Assembly: GCA_015056735.1 (NCBI GenBank) | Contig: SVFT01000002.1 | Span: forward strand, 226,432 to 290,431 | DNA length: 64,000 bases | Origin: Lachnospiraceae bacterium | Lineage (GTDB): Bacteria; Bacillota; Clostridia; Lachnospirales; Lachnospiraceae | Direction: 5' to 3' | Shown: in pieces, positions 17,001-24,297 of the stretch | Numbering within the stretch: position 1 is the stretch's first letter | Layout: each line of letters begins with the position of its first letter | Translations under genes and position numbers: made by a program | Notes under the pieces: model-generated | Seen by the model: only the letters and a program-made list of their open reading frames with translations | Told to the model about the DNA's origin: nothing | Databases searched by the model: none

Positions 17001-19401
17001 GGTTGCCGCTGCTATGGAAAGCAAGAGGCTTGGTCTTTGCCAAAAGAGTATGTTTGTTGTTCCAAATTATTTGACAGTACAATGGGCAAGTAGCTTTTTG
17101 CGACTTTACCCGGGTGCAAACATCCTTGCGGCAACCATGGAGGATTTTGAACCTGCAAATCGAAAAAAATTCTGCTCCCGCATTGCTACAGGTGACTATG
17201 ATGCGGTTATCATCGGCCACAGCCAGTTTGAGAAGATTCCGCTTTCAAAAGACTGTCAGATTCGCATGATCGAAGAACAGGTTGAAGCGATCGAAGATGC
17301 GATCCGGGAACTTAAAATGTCAAGAGGTGATTCTTTTTCCATTAAGCAGATGGAAAAAACGAAAAAAGGTCTTCGCGTCAGACTTGATAAGTTAAACGAT
17401 CAGTCAGACAAGGACGATGTTGTTACATTTGAACAGCTCGGCGTTGACCGGCTTTTCGTGGATGAGTCTCATTCGTTCAAGAACCTGTTCCTCTATACCA
17501 AGATGCGTAACGTTGCGGGTATTGCACAAACGGAAGCGAAAAAGTCATCCGATATGTACGCAAAGTGCATGTATATGGATGAAATTACCGGAGGAAAAGG
17601 TATTACTTTTGCGACCGGAACACCGATCTCAAACAGTATGACGGAGCTTTATACCAATATGCGCTATCTGCAAAGCAGTCTTCTCAAACGTCTTAATCTG
17701 AATCATTTTGATTCTTGGGCTTCAACGTTTGGCGAGACAACTACCGCTATTGAGCTTAGTCCGGAGGGGACGGGATATCGTGCCAAAACACGTTTCTCGA
17801 AGTTTTACAACTTACCTGAACTGATATCTTTATTCAAAGAATCCGCAGATATTCAAACGCCGGATATGTTGAATTTGCCTGTTCCGAAGGCAGAATTCAT
17901 TGATGTTGTGTGCCCGCCTTCGGAATATCAGCTTGAGATGGTAAAAAAACTTGGAGAGAGAGCGGATGCGGTTCGTAGTGGCAGCCTTGATCCTAAAATT
18001 GACAACATGCTTAAGATCACAAATGACGGTCGAAAGCTCGCTCTTGATCAGCGTCTTATCAATCCGCTTTTGCCGGATGATGAAAACAGTAAGGCATCAA
18101 AGTGTGTTGAAAATGCTTTTAGTGTGTGGGAAGAGACAAAAGAACAGTCCTCTGCACAGCTTATTTTCTGCGATCTGTCTACGCCGAAAGGAGACGGGAC
18201 TTTCAATGTCTACGACGATATTAAGAAAAAGCTGATTGAAAAGGGCGTTCCCGAAAAGGAGATCGCGTTTGTGCATGATGCCAATACAGAGCTGCAAAAA
18301 GCGGATCTTTTTGCAAAAGTAAAACGAGGACAGGTTCGCTTTTTACTTGGCTCTACGGCAAAGATGGGAGCCGGCACAAACGTACAGGATCATCTGGTCG
18401 CCTTGCATCATCTTGATGTGCCGTGGCGCCCTTCCGATATCGAACAACAGGAAGGGCGTATTATTCGCCAAGGCAACCAAAATGAGCATGTCAAGATTTT
18501 CCGCTATATCACGGAAAAGACATTTGATGCGTACTCATGGCAGGTTATCGAGAATAAGCAAAAGTTTATCGGCCAGATCATGACAAGCAAGTCTCCGATG
18601 CGATCCTGCGAGGATGTGGACGAGGTTGCATTGTCCTATGCAGAAGTCAAAGCACTTGCTACCGGAAATCCGTACATCAAGGAAAAGATGGAGCTTGATA
18701 TTGATGTTGCGAGATTAAAACTTGCGAAATCCAATCATGTATCCGCGAAGTATAGGCTTGAGGATGATATCACAAGAAGGTATCCGAGGATTATCGCCTC
18801 CAAGAAAGAAGCGATCGCAGGATACGATAAGGATATCGCACAGTATGAGCAGAATAAGCCTGCTGATAAGGATGCTTTTTCGCTCAAGATCGGGGATAAA
18901 ACGTATACCGATAAAGCAGAGGCAGGTGAGGCGCTTATTGCTGCCTGCCGTGGTTTAAACGCATCAAGCTGTATCAATCACGATGCGCCTATTGGTGAAT
19001 TCCTTGGATTTAAGCTCGCGGCCCGATTTGATCCGTTCCTGGTTGATGATAAGAGAGGCTTTTCGATTATTGTCAAAGGCGCCATGTCTTATTCTTTTGA
19101 ACTGTCCGATTCCGGCATCGGAAATGTGACAAAACTTTTGAATCGTCTTGAAGGCATTGCTGAACAGAAAAAGCTTGCCGCCGAGGCTCTTGATACAGCC
19201 GAAAAGCAACTTGCAGATGCAAGAATTGAGGTTGAAAGGCCTTTCGAAAAAGAAGATGAACTGAAAGGAAAACTCACTCGACTTGCAGAGCTTAACTCGC
19301 TCCTTGATATGGATGAAAAAGGAGACGAGGCGCAAATGCTAGGGGATTCCGAAGATGAACCGGCACAAAAAGAAAAACGACGTGATTATGACGTCAGGTA
19401 A
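11053..19401 (+). CDS. Giant N6-adenine methylase / SNF2-type helicase fusion protein
   Basis: TTG 11053 follows GGAGGTGAT with 7-base spacing. The 2782-residue protein begins with the conserved N-terminal module of large Tn1549-type proteins (H-Q-L-Q-I-F-A-Q-K-P). Residues about 290-406 form a Gly/Arg/Ser-rich linker that is overlapped by tnpV in another frame. A methylase domain follows: motif I P-S-M-G-V-G-N-F-F-G near residue 1305 and G-N-V-P-F-G near 1366, a variant usual in these fusions. The helicase half has S-A-G-K-T near 1977, D-E-S-H at 2137, and Q-Q-E-G-R-I-I-R-Q-G-N near 2466. Its likely role is protecting or processing element DNA during transfer; the substrate is unknown. Confidence 0.9.
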   Translation: MALSFHEVKELSESAALQVSSSKEEWKKFLAAAGYLTKYPFEHQLQIFAQKPEATACASINVWNSDKFHCWVNRGAKGIALVNSDSEDEKVRYVFDISDVHKSKAIGKYPVLFRMDPEHEESVLKRLDKTYGSTNAEASFADRIIELSRRLAEDLDYDDLLTDILERKAGSNLERMDDGMILDRMKKCVSDSIAYTVLKRLQIPEEQYEAKLDSLKYIKGFNTVDTITFLGSVVQEQTMPVFRQISSAITLYNREHAQENLEKGSEARYNDLKRESVEQDDTISEGGYRDEIRIYAGGGLSDPEHRAEYGTGTETGQIRTDETEISGRTPTQSIRGDASQGRAESALPGGRETGERYAGYSDRTEEESRGSDGGTQGIGSDGMGSQDGNDNSRGGGSGFERSNLRIEDALQEASEEVKVKFEQLNLFDMLSPVSLQRGTIAIAETEKISDSAILLSENERKAYREEDIDAILRTLNKRSNERLYVKLAGNLSREDLGKEIKKEYLYKGFGYSFDNAGREENVSVWFDESGVSFSHDSDALNHSFLHLSYEEVADRFLNMATERGDFLSMSEALRVPEIERKDLSEDIFFYFRDGFDENVSDVLGLKATGFTFPDATQEIANALSDDAFFDKAVSTIQSFDKDLKAGKREARFMRIASGGADLLKRLNDLHDFTSKFFQNMPLKEEAARRLRESFLTLNEIDYSISRGGNISGGKERIGWFFSESHSQKEQIEFLKNEYGTGGRNRTESGGERKSESWDAKGYLFERISSYERGDGREIRLLLPWNKVAERVEVLSQNGLFKTDKERVASPALDAVPLDKQAEERPLEQEDKLLLEAKELINQYCNAEFDSNADISDLSNIGLAYTEYGNHDEIPVQVSVDLQKYALNTYVGDALFASEQYDSLEDIKSQLLEHLQFDDLIPYQDDVIEFYEKNNQPYFEIYQLDEQNEKAREYLFEGFEAWKEGGLPVSADLYKHIYKGSFEPGLSSLDDIYEKFNIAHPEDYKGHSLSVSDIIVVHKNGKDDAFFVDSFGFKEIDDFFRKPERAVSFTVAEVSEYHDLGNFHDNIESAEEAVKLFEQMLSDSSLSGVPAIGINLHVPGTASEKDIQCDFLTKNRLDLEPLMYLPEMRENQEVVEALHALQKAYPNVEIRGRFPDEILKTQLASENEAEEVLPETAREQSVESPAPVSDFHISDEHLGEGTPSEKIQRNIDAIRLLKQIEDEGRTATGEEQEVLSKYVGWGGLPDVFDESKGNAFYKEVKDLLTEDEYRMARESTLNAHYTSPAVISHMYKALERMGFRTGNVLEPSMGVGNFFGMRPESMENSRFYGVELDSISGRIAKQLYPKSSVQVCGFEETSFENDFFDVAVGNVPFGDYKVNDKDYNKENFMIHDYFFAKALDKVRSGGIVAFITSKGTLDKQNSAVRRYLAQRAELLGAVRLPNTAFKANAGTEVTSDIIFLKKRDRAIDIEPDWLFLDKDENGITMNRYFVDHPEMIAGHMEMISGPFGQVSACLPNEGVSLDNELNRIVPLIGGEIEEAEISVDDVWEEVEDVIPASPDVKNFSYAIVDDKLYYRENSVMRLATISEDLIPRGKALVELRDCTKKLIDMQLEDYPDEEIVKERERLNTLYDSFVKEYGTINSRTNKRAFDQDSGYCLLCSLEKVDEKGNLKGKADMFTKRTIKKTEAITSVDTASEALAISLSEKASVDIAYMSELCSKSEEEIISDLSGVIFKDPVSEKWLTADEYLSGDVRSKLQLAHTFAEGDPSYAINEESLKKVMPKELEAGDIDVRLGAAWIDPEYIDDFMEEVFKTPHWSISRGSIKTQFSPVTGEWNISGKKNDYNNAVTNSTYGTSRINAYQILEKSLNLKDVRIYDMVIEDGKEKRVLNKKETAIADSKQESIRLAFKDWIFKDQERRSRLVKKYNVLFNSIRPREFDGSHLRFPGMSSYIGLKPYQKNAVARILYGDNTLLAHCVSAGKTYEMVAAAMESKRLGLCQKSMFVVPNYLTVQWASSFLRLYPGANILAATMEDFEPANRKKFCSRIATGDYDAVIIGHSQFEKIPLSKDCQIRMIEEQVEAIEDAIRELKMSRGDSFSIKQMEKTKKGLRVRLDKLNDQSDKDDVVTFEQLGVDRLFVDESHSFKNLFLYTKMRNVAGIAQTEAKKSSDMYAKCMYMDEITGGKGITFATGTPISNSMTELYTNMRYLQSSLLKRLNLNHFDSWASTFGETTTAIELSPEGTGYRAKTRFSKFYNLPELISLFKESADIQTPDMLNLPVPKAEFIDVVCPPSEYQLEMVKKLGERADAVRSGSLDPKIDNMLKITNDGRKLALDQRLINPLLPDDENSKASKCVENAFSVWEETKEQSSAQLIFCDLSTPKGDGTFNVYDDIKKKLIEKGVPEKEIAFVHDANTELQKADLFAKVKRGQVRFLLGSTAKMGAGTNVQDHLVALHHLDVPWRPSDIEQQEGRIIRQGNQNEHVKIFRYITEKTFDAYSWQVIENKQKFIGQIMTSKSPMRSCEDVDEVALSYAEVKALATGNPYIKEKMELDIDVARLKLAKSNHVSAKYRLEDDITRRYPRIIASKKEAIAGYDKDIAQYEQNKPADKDAFSLKIGDKTYTDKAEAGEALIAACRGLNASSCINHDAPIGEFLGFKLAARFDPFLVDDKRGFSIIVKGAMSYSFELSDSGIGNVTKLLNRLEGIAEQKKLAAEALDTAEKQLADARIEVERPFEKEDELKGKLTRLAELNSLLDMDEKGDEAQMLGDSEDEPAQKEKRRDYDVR
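11921..12271 (+). CDS. tnpV: TnpV, nested out of frame inside the methylase/helicase gene
   Basis: ATG 11921 has a perfect Shine-Dalgarno (AAGGAGG, 11907-11913) with 7-base spacing. The 116-residue product carries the TnpV hallmarks: G-D-Y-L-I-P-N, L-G-K-Y-G-R-M-R-R-K-Y-L, H-R, L-K-G-E-L, G-V-T-E-E-L-K-A-S-D-Q-M-E-W-V and a final V-L-S-E-V-I-F-A. It lies wholly in the +1 frame of the giant gene, exactly where that protein is a low-complexity Gly/Arg/Ser linker. Such a linker is what one expects when the other frame is the constrained one. TnpV is a small transposon-associated protein of unknown mechanism. Confidence 0.88.
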   Translation: MKLEYMQAGDYLIPNIVPNTVPEQKLGKYGRMRRKYLDEHRHRVFAAMLLKGELKVHCLEVEKQANDMLDTLIEQKKKAEGVTEELKASDQMEWVRRMEMITAEAEEVVLSEVIFA

Positions 19402-19418
19402 ATTTAACACAATGAAAT

Positions 19419-19445
19419 GGGGGCGCGTATGCGCTCCCTTGATTT
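19419..19445 (+). terminator. Hairpin before palindrome copy 4
   Basis: An 8-bp stem GGGGGCGC/GCGCTCCC (one G-U) with a GTAT loop is followed by TTGATTT, a weak T tract that leads straight into the palindrome. Confidence 0.65.
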
Positions 19446-19459
19446 GTGCGACGTCGCAC
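19446..19459. promoter_or_regulatory. 14-bp palindrome, copy 4
   Basis: GTGCGACGTCGCAC between the hairpin that follows the giant gene and the Shine-Dalgarno of the gene starting at 19482 (22 bases). Confidence 0.75.
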
Positions 19460-19481
19460 AAATTAGAAAGAGAGGGAAACA

Positions 19482-20384
19482 ATGAATTATAAGAATGGAA
19501 TTGACTACATGTGTGTACCGACAGATCCCGCCGTAGCGGAAGACGATCTTTTAATCCATGTTTCGAGAAAAGATATTCTTTCACGGGATCCAAGAGATGA
19601 AGCACCTCACATGAGGGCAAATTCCGAAGCGATTGCGCGTGAGCGCCTTGCGACATTGAAGGATATACCTGTTGAAAAGATTGGGGAAATGTATTCCTTT
19701 AAACGTCTTGAAGAGACTGCTGAAAGGAAGGAGTTCCTTTTTACATATTACAGAAATAACCCGGAAAACGATAATAAGAAAGAGAAGCTTTCTTTGTTTG
19801 CGGATTCTATTCAGAACGGTCTGGAAGAGCTTCGCTCGATCGTTGGCGAGAGGCTTGCTTCCGGTGAGCGCTGCTATGCCATGAAGCGGAATGAAAACGG
19901 CGAATATGAGCAGAATGGCATGTATCTGATCAAATCGGGACGAGATATCACACCGATCCCGCTTGAATTGCCTCCGATGAAGAAAGACACATTTGAAAAA
20001 GTAACATCAGAGCTTTCAAAAATGGGTGCAAAGTTTAATAAGGCATCCAAAAAGTGGGTGGTTCCCAGGAACATGCCAAAGGAGAAACGATCGCAGATTG
20101 ATGTGCTCCTTGCAGAACATGATGAAACAAAAGTATATCTGGATCTTCCCGCTGTCGGCAGAAATACTTTTGCAAGTATGACTGAATGGCTTAAGAAAAA
20201 CGGTGCATCTTATGATGCTAACAAGAAATCCTGGTATATTTTTAAACATCAAAATCTTGATAAATATGAAAAGTATTTGAGCGGTATTAAAAAACCGTCT
20301 GTCCTTGCAAACTTGAATAGCAAGAAAGAACAGACGGAGAAATCTTCGGAAGCGGCCACAAAGAAAAAAGAGAAAGTTTTGTAG
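19482..20384 (+). CDS. Element protein with two DUF5710-like repeats
   Basis: This 300-residue protein has good ribosome-binding context (agagaggg). The N-terminal half is helical and charged. The C-terminal half holds two tandem repeats of about 45 residues: L-P-P-M-K-K-D-T-F...G-A-K-F-N-K-A-S-K-K-W-V-V-P, then L-P-A-V-G-R-N-T-F...G-A-S-Y-D-A-N-K-K-S-W-Y-I. The form 'G-A-x-[FY]-[DN]...K-x-W' is like DUF5710, often found with conjugation primases and helicases. The end is Lys-rich and possibly disordered. A nucleic-acid-linked role beside the helicase gene is plausible but not shown. Confidence 0.65.
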   Translation: MNYKNGIDYMCVPTDPAVAEDDLLIHVSRKDILSRDPRDEAPHMRANSEAIARERLATLKDIPVEKIGEMYSFKRLEETAERKEFLFTYYRNNPENDNKKEKLSLFADSIQNGLEELRSIVGERLASGERCYAMKRNENGEYEQNGMYLIKSGRDITPIPLELPPMKKDTFEKVTSELSKMGAKFNKASKKWVVPRNMPKEKRSQIDVLLAEHDETKVYLDLPAVGRNTFASMTEWLKKNGASYDANKKSWYIFKHQNLDKYEKYLSGIKKPSVLANLNSKKEQTEKSSEAATKKKEKVL

Positions 20385-20416
20385 GACGCTGAAAAATGAC
20401 ATAGAAAGGAGTCCTT

Positions 20417-20695
20417 ATGATTTTAAAATACTATTATCCTGAACTCGCATTAACAGTAAGGGTTAAATCAGAGAGTTTGTGCTTAGATTATACTTTTGTT
20501 CCAGGAGCATCAGTTAATCCTCTATCGTTGCAAGATTTGTGCAAACTGTCGAATGAAAAGTATATAGATTCTGTTCGTGTTTTTATCCCCAAAACCGCTG
20601 AAGCTTATTACATAGATTGCTTCAATAACGAAAAAGTATCAGTCTATGGTTGGGTTGAATTAAATGAATTCGAAGTTGCAGAACCATATACCTGA
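20417..20695 (+). CDS. Hypothetical protein, 92 residues
   Basis: ATG 20417 has a clear Shine-Dalgarno (aaaggag). I do not recognise the family. The sequence is beta-rich with several aromatic residues (Y-Y-Y-P, L-D-Y-T-F-V-P-G, A-Y-Y-I-D-C-F-N) and no signal peptide or membrane segment. It stands alone between the DUF5710-like gene and the HipBA-like pair. Base composition is more A+T-rich than in its neighbours, which hints at separate acquisition. Confidence 0.55.
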   Translation: MILKYYYPELALTVRVKSESLCLDYTFVPGASVNPLSLQDLCKLSNEKYIDSVRVFIPKTAEAYYIDCFNNEKVSVYGWVELNEFEVAEPYT

Positions 20696-20745
20696 CAGAT
20701 TTTCCAGTGAGGCAACATTCTATAAAACATTAAGCGATTACCCTA

Positions 20746-20759
20746 GTGCGACGTCGCAC
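20746..20759. promoter_or_regulatory. 14-bp palindrome, copy 5, upstream of a sigma-A promoter
   Basis: GTGCGACGTCGCAC ends four bases before the -35 box of the HipBA-like operon. This is the only copy with a good promoter between it and the gene, so it is the best evidence that the dyad acts on DNA. Confidence 0.75.
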
Positions 20760-20763
20760 AAAC

Positions 20764-20792
20764 TTGACACTATATCGCCACGCCGATATACT
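20764..20792 (+). promoter_or_regulatory. Sigma-A promoter of the HipBA-like operon
   Basis: -35 TTGACA (20764-20769), 17-base spacer, -10 TATACT (20787-20792). ATG 20820 lies 27 bases after the -10 box with GGAGGG between. Confidence 0.85.
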
Positions 20793-20819
20793 GAAAGAAA
20801 AAGGTCTTGGAGGGCAGAT

Positions 20820-21266
20820 ATGAAGCTGTCAGATGCGCTTGAATACCGTAAAATGTCAAAATACTCACTGGCAAAAGAGACGGGGCTTTCATATAGTACA
20901 ATATGTGACTTGGCGAATGAAAAGGTGCAGATAGAGCGTTGCAATGCCGGTACGGTATGCAAGATCGCCAAGGCGCTTAATATGCCAATGGAAACACTTC
21001 TTCTTCCGCAGAAGTTCAGGTGGGTGGTTGATAGCGTTAAGATTGATTTTTCTGCCGGTGATCTAATTGACGGCATGATGAAAAAAGCAGAGGAATATGA
21101 TGTTCGCGGTAATTTTGGCGAATACTATGGAGAAAGTGAGCAGATTGATGTATTCTGCAAGAACCTTGTTTCTGCAGGACAGCTTACAACAGAGCAGTGG
21201 AACTTAATATGTGAACGTTATCCGGATCCTATGTTGTATGATGAATGGAATGAGGTGGTTATGTAA
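20820..21266 (+). CDS. XRE-family HTH antitoxin, HipB-like
   Basis: ATG 20820 is preceded by ggaggg. The 148-residue protein has an N-terminal helix-turn-helix (Y-S-L-A-K-E-T-G-L-S-Y-S-T-I-C-D-L) as in XRE repressors, and a C-terminal extension of about 85 residues with no recognised motif. It overlaps the next gene by one base (TAATG), the usual arrangement for an antitoxin followed by its toxin. It probably represses its own promoter and neutralises the kinase encoded next. The 14-bp palindrome upstream of the -35 may or may not be its operator, since seven other copies lie elsewhere. Confidence 0.8.
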   Translation: MKLSDALEYRKMSKYSLAKETGLSYSTICDLANEKVQIERCNAGTVCKIAKALNMPMETLLLPQKFRWVVDSVKIDFSAGDLIDGMMKKAEEYDVRGNFGEYYGESEQIDVFCKNLVSAGQLTTEQWNLICERYPDPMLYDEWNEVVM

Positions 21267-22315
21267 TGGAGCTGGTTGATTTTTCAAAATGCCCGATCAG
21301 TAATAGGCACGGTATATATGGTGGACAGGCCGGTGATAAGGACGGCATAATTTATAATAATGAATTTTGGATTGTAAAGTTTCCCAAGAGCACAAAGAGC
21401 ATGAAAGGTGATGCGCTAGATGCTTACACGACCTCGCCGCTTTCAGAGTATCTAGGCAGCCATATTTATCAAATCCTTGGTTATGATACACATGATACGC
21501 TACTTGGAATAAGAAATGGAAAGATTGTAGTTGCTTGTAAAGATTTCTGCGAGACACGTGGCGCGCTTGCGGAAGTGCGCACACTAAAAAATGCTGCCAA
21601 CAGGCAGATATCAGAAGCACTTGGAGAAGATGAAATACCGGTGTCTCTTACCGGAGACAGTGTTAATCTGAATGAGCTTTTTCTCCATTTAAATGTCAAT
21701 AAGCTTCTCTCAAAGAAAGCTATTATTGAGAGGTTTTGGAATACTGCCGTTGTGGATGTTTTTATTAACAACAACGACAGAAATAATGGAAACTGGGGTC
21801 TTCTGTTTAACGAGAAGAAAAATAGATATGTTCTTGCACCAATCTATGACAATGGCAATTCGTTTTATAACAAGATGTCGGAAGAGAAGCTTAAAAAACT
21901 TCTTATGACGGGATCCTGCGAAAAGGTTTTTGCAAGTAGCCGTACGTCATTTATTCTTGACGGCAAGGAACTTTCGCCCAAAGCCTTTATGGCGCTCGAT
22001 AATGGAAACCTGAAGGATTCTCTTCGAAGAAATGTTCCGCTTATTGAAGAAAAACTTCCGGTGATTAAAAAACTGATTCAAAGCATTCCTGAAAAGTTTG
22101 GAAAACATGTTGTTTGTAGCCCGGGGCGTAAGGCAATTTATAGCAGGATGCTTGACTATAATCTTGAGAACGTCTTATTGCCGGCATATAGAGCGATTAG
22201 CATAGAGTCTGTGTGTGGCAAGTTGTCGGAGAAAAAGGCGCTTGTTTTGGCCTCTGACGGTTCTAGACAGGCGCTTAAAGAGCCAACAAGAAAACAAAAT
22301 ACCAGATCGAGATAA
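21266..22315 (+). CDS. HipA/CtkA-like serine/threonine kinase toxin
   Basis: This 349-residue kinase-like protein has W-I-V-K-F-P (ATP-binding Lys), S-P-L-S-E-Y-L-G-S-H-I, the catalytic loop N-N-N-D-R-N-N-G-N-W-G, and a metal-binding Y-D-N-G-N-S, as in HipA and CtkA proteins. HipA kinases phosphorylate glutamyl-tRNA synthetase and induce dormancy; the target here is unknown. The length is shorter than E. coli HipA (440 residues) and closer to CtkA-type stand-alone kinases. It is coupled to the XRE gene and ends in a terminator. It probably stabilises the element or defends it. Confidence 0.82.
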   Translation: MELVDFSKCPISNRHGIYGGQAGDKDGIIYNNEFWIVKFPKSTKSMKGDALDAYTTSPLSEYLGSHIYQILGYDTHDTLLGIRNGKIVVACKDFCETRGALAEVRTLKNAANRQISEALGEDEIPVSLTGDSVNLNELFLHLNVNKLLSKKAIIERFWNTAVVDVFINNNDRNNGNWGLLFNEKKNRYVLAPIYDNGNSFYNKMSEEKLKKLLMTGSCEKVFASSRTSFILDGKELSPKAFMALDNGNLKDSLRRNVPLIEEKLPVIKKLIQSIPEKFGKHVVCSPGRKAIYSRMLDYNLENVLLPAYRAISIESVCGKLSEKKALVLASDGSRQALKEPTRKQNTRSR

Positions 22316-22340
22316 GGACGTCCTTTTGGGCGTCTTTTTT
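22313..22340 (+). terminator. Intrinsic terminator before palindrome copy 6
   Basis: Stem AAGGACGTCC... with GGGCGTCTT and a TTTT loop, followed by a T run that touches the palindrome. It overlaps the stop codon of the kinase gene. Confidence 0.8.
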
Positions 22341-22354
22341 GTGCGACGTCGCAC
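22341..22354. promoter_or_regulatory. 14-bp palindrome, copy 6
   Basis: GTGCGACGTCGCAC, 14 bases before the relaxase ATG (22369). The Shine-Dalgarno GGAGAG lies between them, leaving no room for a promoter. Confidence 0.75.
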
Positions 22355-22368
22355 AGAATGGAGAGATT

Positions 22369-23886
22369 ATGGCAATAACCAAGATCCGTGAGATCAGAAG
22401 TACGCTTGGAAAAGCGATCGCATATATCTGCAATCCGCATAAGACAGGCGGTTTTCTACGCGTAGATTCCTTTTCGTGCTTCCCGGAGACTGCGGCGGCA
22501 GAGATGGAAGCAACGGCGAAAAGAGGAAGCGGTAGAGGAAACAGAATAGCATATCATCTGATCCAGTCTTTTTCTCCTGAAGATAATTTGACTCTGGATA
22601 TGGCGTTTGCGATCGGCAAGGAGTACGCCGATGCGGTTACGGGTGGCGACTATGAGTACGTGCTTGCTACGCACGACGATCGCGGACACCTTCATAATCA
22701 TATTATCTTCAATGCGACTTCTTTCATTACGCATAAGAAATATCATCATGGTAAGGATGATATCGATCGGATCATGGATTTGAGCGACTCAATCTGTGAC
22801 AGAACGGGTTTATCGGTTATTGAGGAAAGATCCGGTCGCAAAGGAAAGAATCACCGCGAGTATGAAGAAAGTAAGGAGGGACTTTCCTGGAAGGACAGAC
22901 TTGCTGATATCATTGACCAAGCTGTTAAGGATTCCGATTCCTTTGAGGATTTCCTTGATAAACTTGAACTTGAAGGCGTGTCTGTGAAGCTCGGCAAGCA
23001 TATTTCATTCAAGTGTGAGATCCTGGGCCAGAAAAGAGCCTGTCGTGGGAAAAAGATCGGAGAAGGATATACGGAGGAAGCGCTTCGTGCAAAGATTGAA
23101 GGGAATGAGCAGTTCCTTTCAAAGAAGAAGCTGCGGAATCCCAAAAACGAAAAGAAGGATCAAAAGAAGGCAGAAAAGAATCAGACTGAAAAAGAAAAAC
23201 GCGAGCGCGACAAAAAAGAGGAGGACGCTTTTTCGAAAGCTTCCGGCAAAAGTGATATCAACCTTATCGTTGAAACAATGAAACTTGATAAGGCAAGAAA
23301 GTCTCCGGCGTATGCGCGAAAAGTAAATACCGGTAACATCAGCAATCTTATCAGAAGTCAAAACTTCATGGCAGAACATAACCTGAAGACATTCGATGAA
23401 CTGTCTGCATTTGAGGATTCCATGAAACAGTCTTTAACTGCTTTTTCATCTGTTGTTTCAGATGAAAAGGAAGCGAGAAAAGCGCTTTATGAAAAGATCA
23501 ATTTCGTTCAGAAATACAAAAAGAATATTGGCGTTTATATCGAATGGCGTCGGAGCGGGAGCCGTGCAAACTTTTATGCTGCGCACAAGAATGAAATTGA
23601 TGCGTTCCAGGAAGCCAAAGTTTTCTTTGACAACCTGGGTATCAAGGCGAAGGATCTGAACCTTTCGGTTATGTTTGACGAGTATCGGAAAATGAAAGCC
23701 GACATAGAAGAACTGGAAATTTCTTTAAAAGAAAAACGTAAGTTTTTGAAAGAAACAGCGATTGTGCGTAAGAACATGGAGATGGTTCTCAAGATTAAGA
23801 AGGAGGAGCAGAAGAGTGATGACGAGCAACACAAAACAGATGAAACGAAGCGGCGACAGAAGGGAAAAAGCGATCATTCGCTATGA
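22369..23886 (+). CDS. MOBP/VirD2-type relaxase
   Basis: ATG 22369 follows GGAGAG. The 505-residue protein has the relaxase fold motifs: a candidate catalytic Tyr in K-A-I-A-Y-I-C-N-P near residue 19, a basic region, and the metal-binding H102-D-D-R-G-H-L-H-N-H. These place it in the VirD2/MobA (PF03432) family that nicks oriT and pilots the strand. The C-terminal half is Lys/Glu-rich and coiled (residues about 245-300 and 440-505). It is transcribed on its own after a terminator and is followed by the inverted-repeat-rich oriT-like region. Confidence 0.92.
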   Translation: MAITKIREIRSTLGKAIAYICNPHKTGGFLRVDSFSCFPETAAAEMEATAKRGSGRGNRIAYHLIQSFSPEDNLTLDMAFAIGKEYADAVTGGDYEYVLATHDDRGHLHNHIIFNATSFITHKKYHHGKDDIDRIMDLSDSICDRTGLSVIEERSGRKGKNHREYEESKEGLSWKDRLADIIDQAVKDSDSFEDFLDKLELEGVSVKLGKHISFKCEILGQKRACRGKKIGEGYTEEALRAKIEGNEQFLSKKKLRNPKNEKKDQKKAEKNQTEKEKRERDKKEEDAFSKASGKSDINLIVETMKLDKARKSPAYARKVNTGNISNLIRSQNFMAEHNLKTFDELSAFEDSMKQSLTAFSSVVSDEKEARKALYEKINFVQKYKKNIGVYIEWRRSGSRANFYAAHKNEIDAFQEAKVFFDNLGIKAKDLNLSVMFDEYRKMKADIEELEISLKEKRKFLKETAIVRKNMEMVLKIKKEEQKSDDEQHKTDETKRRQKGKSDHSL

Positions 23887-24297
23887 TTTTTCACGCTTCT
23901 TATCTACACTATCTTTTTACTTTAAAATAGATAGTGAGCAAACAGTTTATGGCGATAACTGTTTGGATGTTCGTTTTGGAAACGTGCGAAAAATATTGTT
24001 TACAGATATTCTTTCGTGCGTGGAAAAACGGATTCAAATGAAATACTTTTCATTTGAAACAAGAAAGGGGGTTTGGGGGAATTGCCCCAACAAGCAAGCA
24101 TTTGTACGGACAAATGCGATGCTTGCTATCCTCCTAGGAAACAAAGTTTCCAACGGAGGGAAAAGCGCGTTTTGCGCACTTAGGTGCGCATCTTAAAACG
24201 CAAAAGCCAATAATTGGCGGATGGTATCGTTGATGGGATTAGACGTACGTTAATTCATGGAGTATAATAAGAATTAAGAAGGAAGGAGAATAGAACA
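23887..24297. other. oriT-like inverted-repeat region
   Basis: These 410 bases hold no convincing gene but at least seven inverted repeats. They are CACTATCT/AGATAGTG (23907-23936), AAACAGTT/AACTGTTT (23940-23964), TTGGGG/CCCCAA (24073-24090), GCATTTGT/ACAAATGC with outer GCAA/TTGC (24094-24126), GGAAAC/GTTTCC nested in CCTCC/GGAGG (about 24130-24159), a long stem with TGCGCAC/GTGCGCA (about 24165-24202), and GCCAAT/ATTGGC (24205-24217). TATCCTCC at 24127-24134, right after the 24094 repeat, resembles the IncP-type nic core TATCCTG. The position beside the relaxase gene suits oriT. Confidence 0.6.

Noticed and set aside
23819-24196. Open frame downstream of and overlapping the relaxase gene
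   Set aside because: It runs straight through at least five inverted repeats of the oriT-like region, overlaps the relaxase end, and the product has no recognisable domain.
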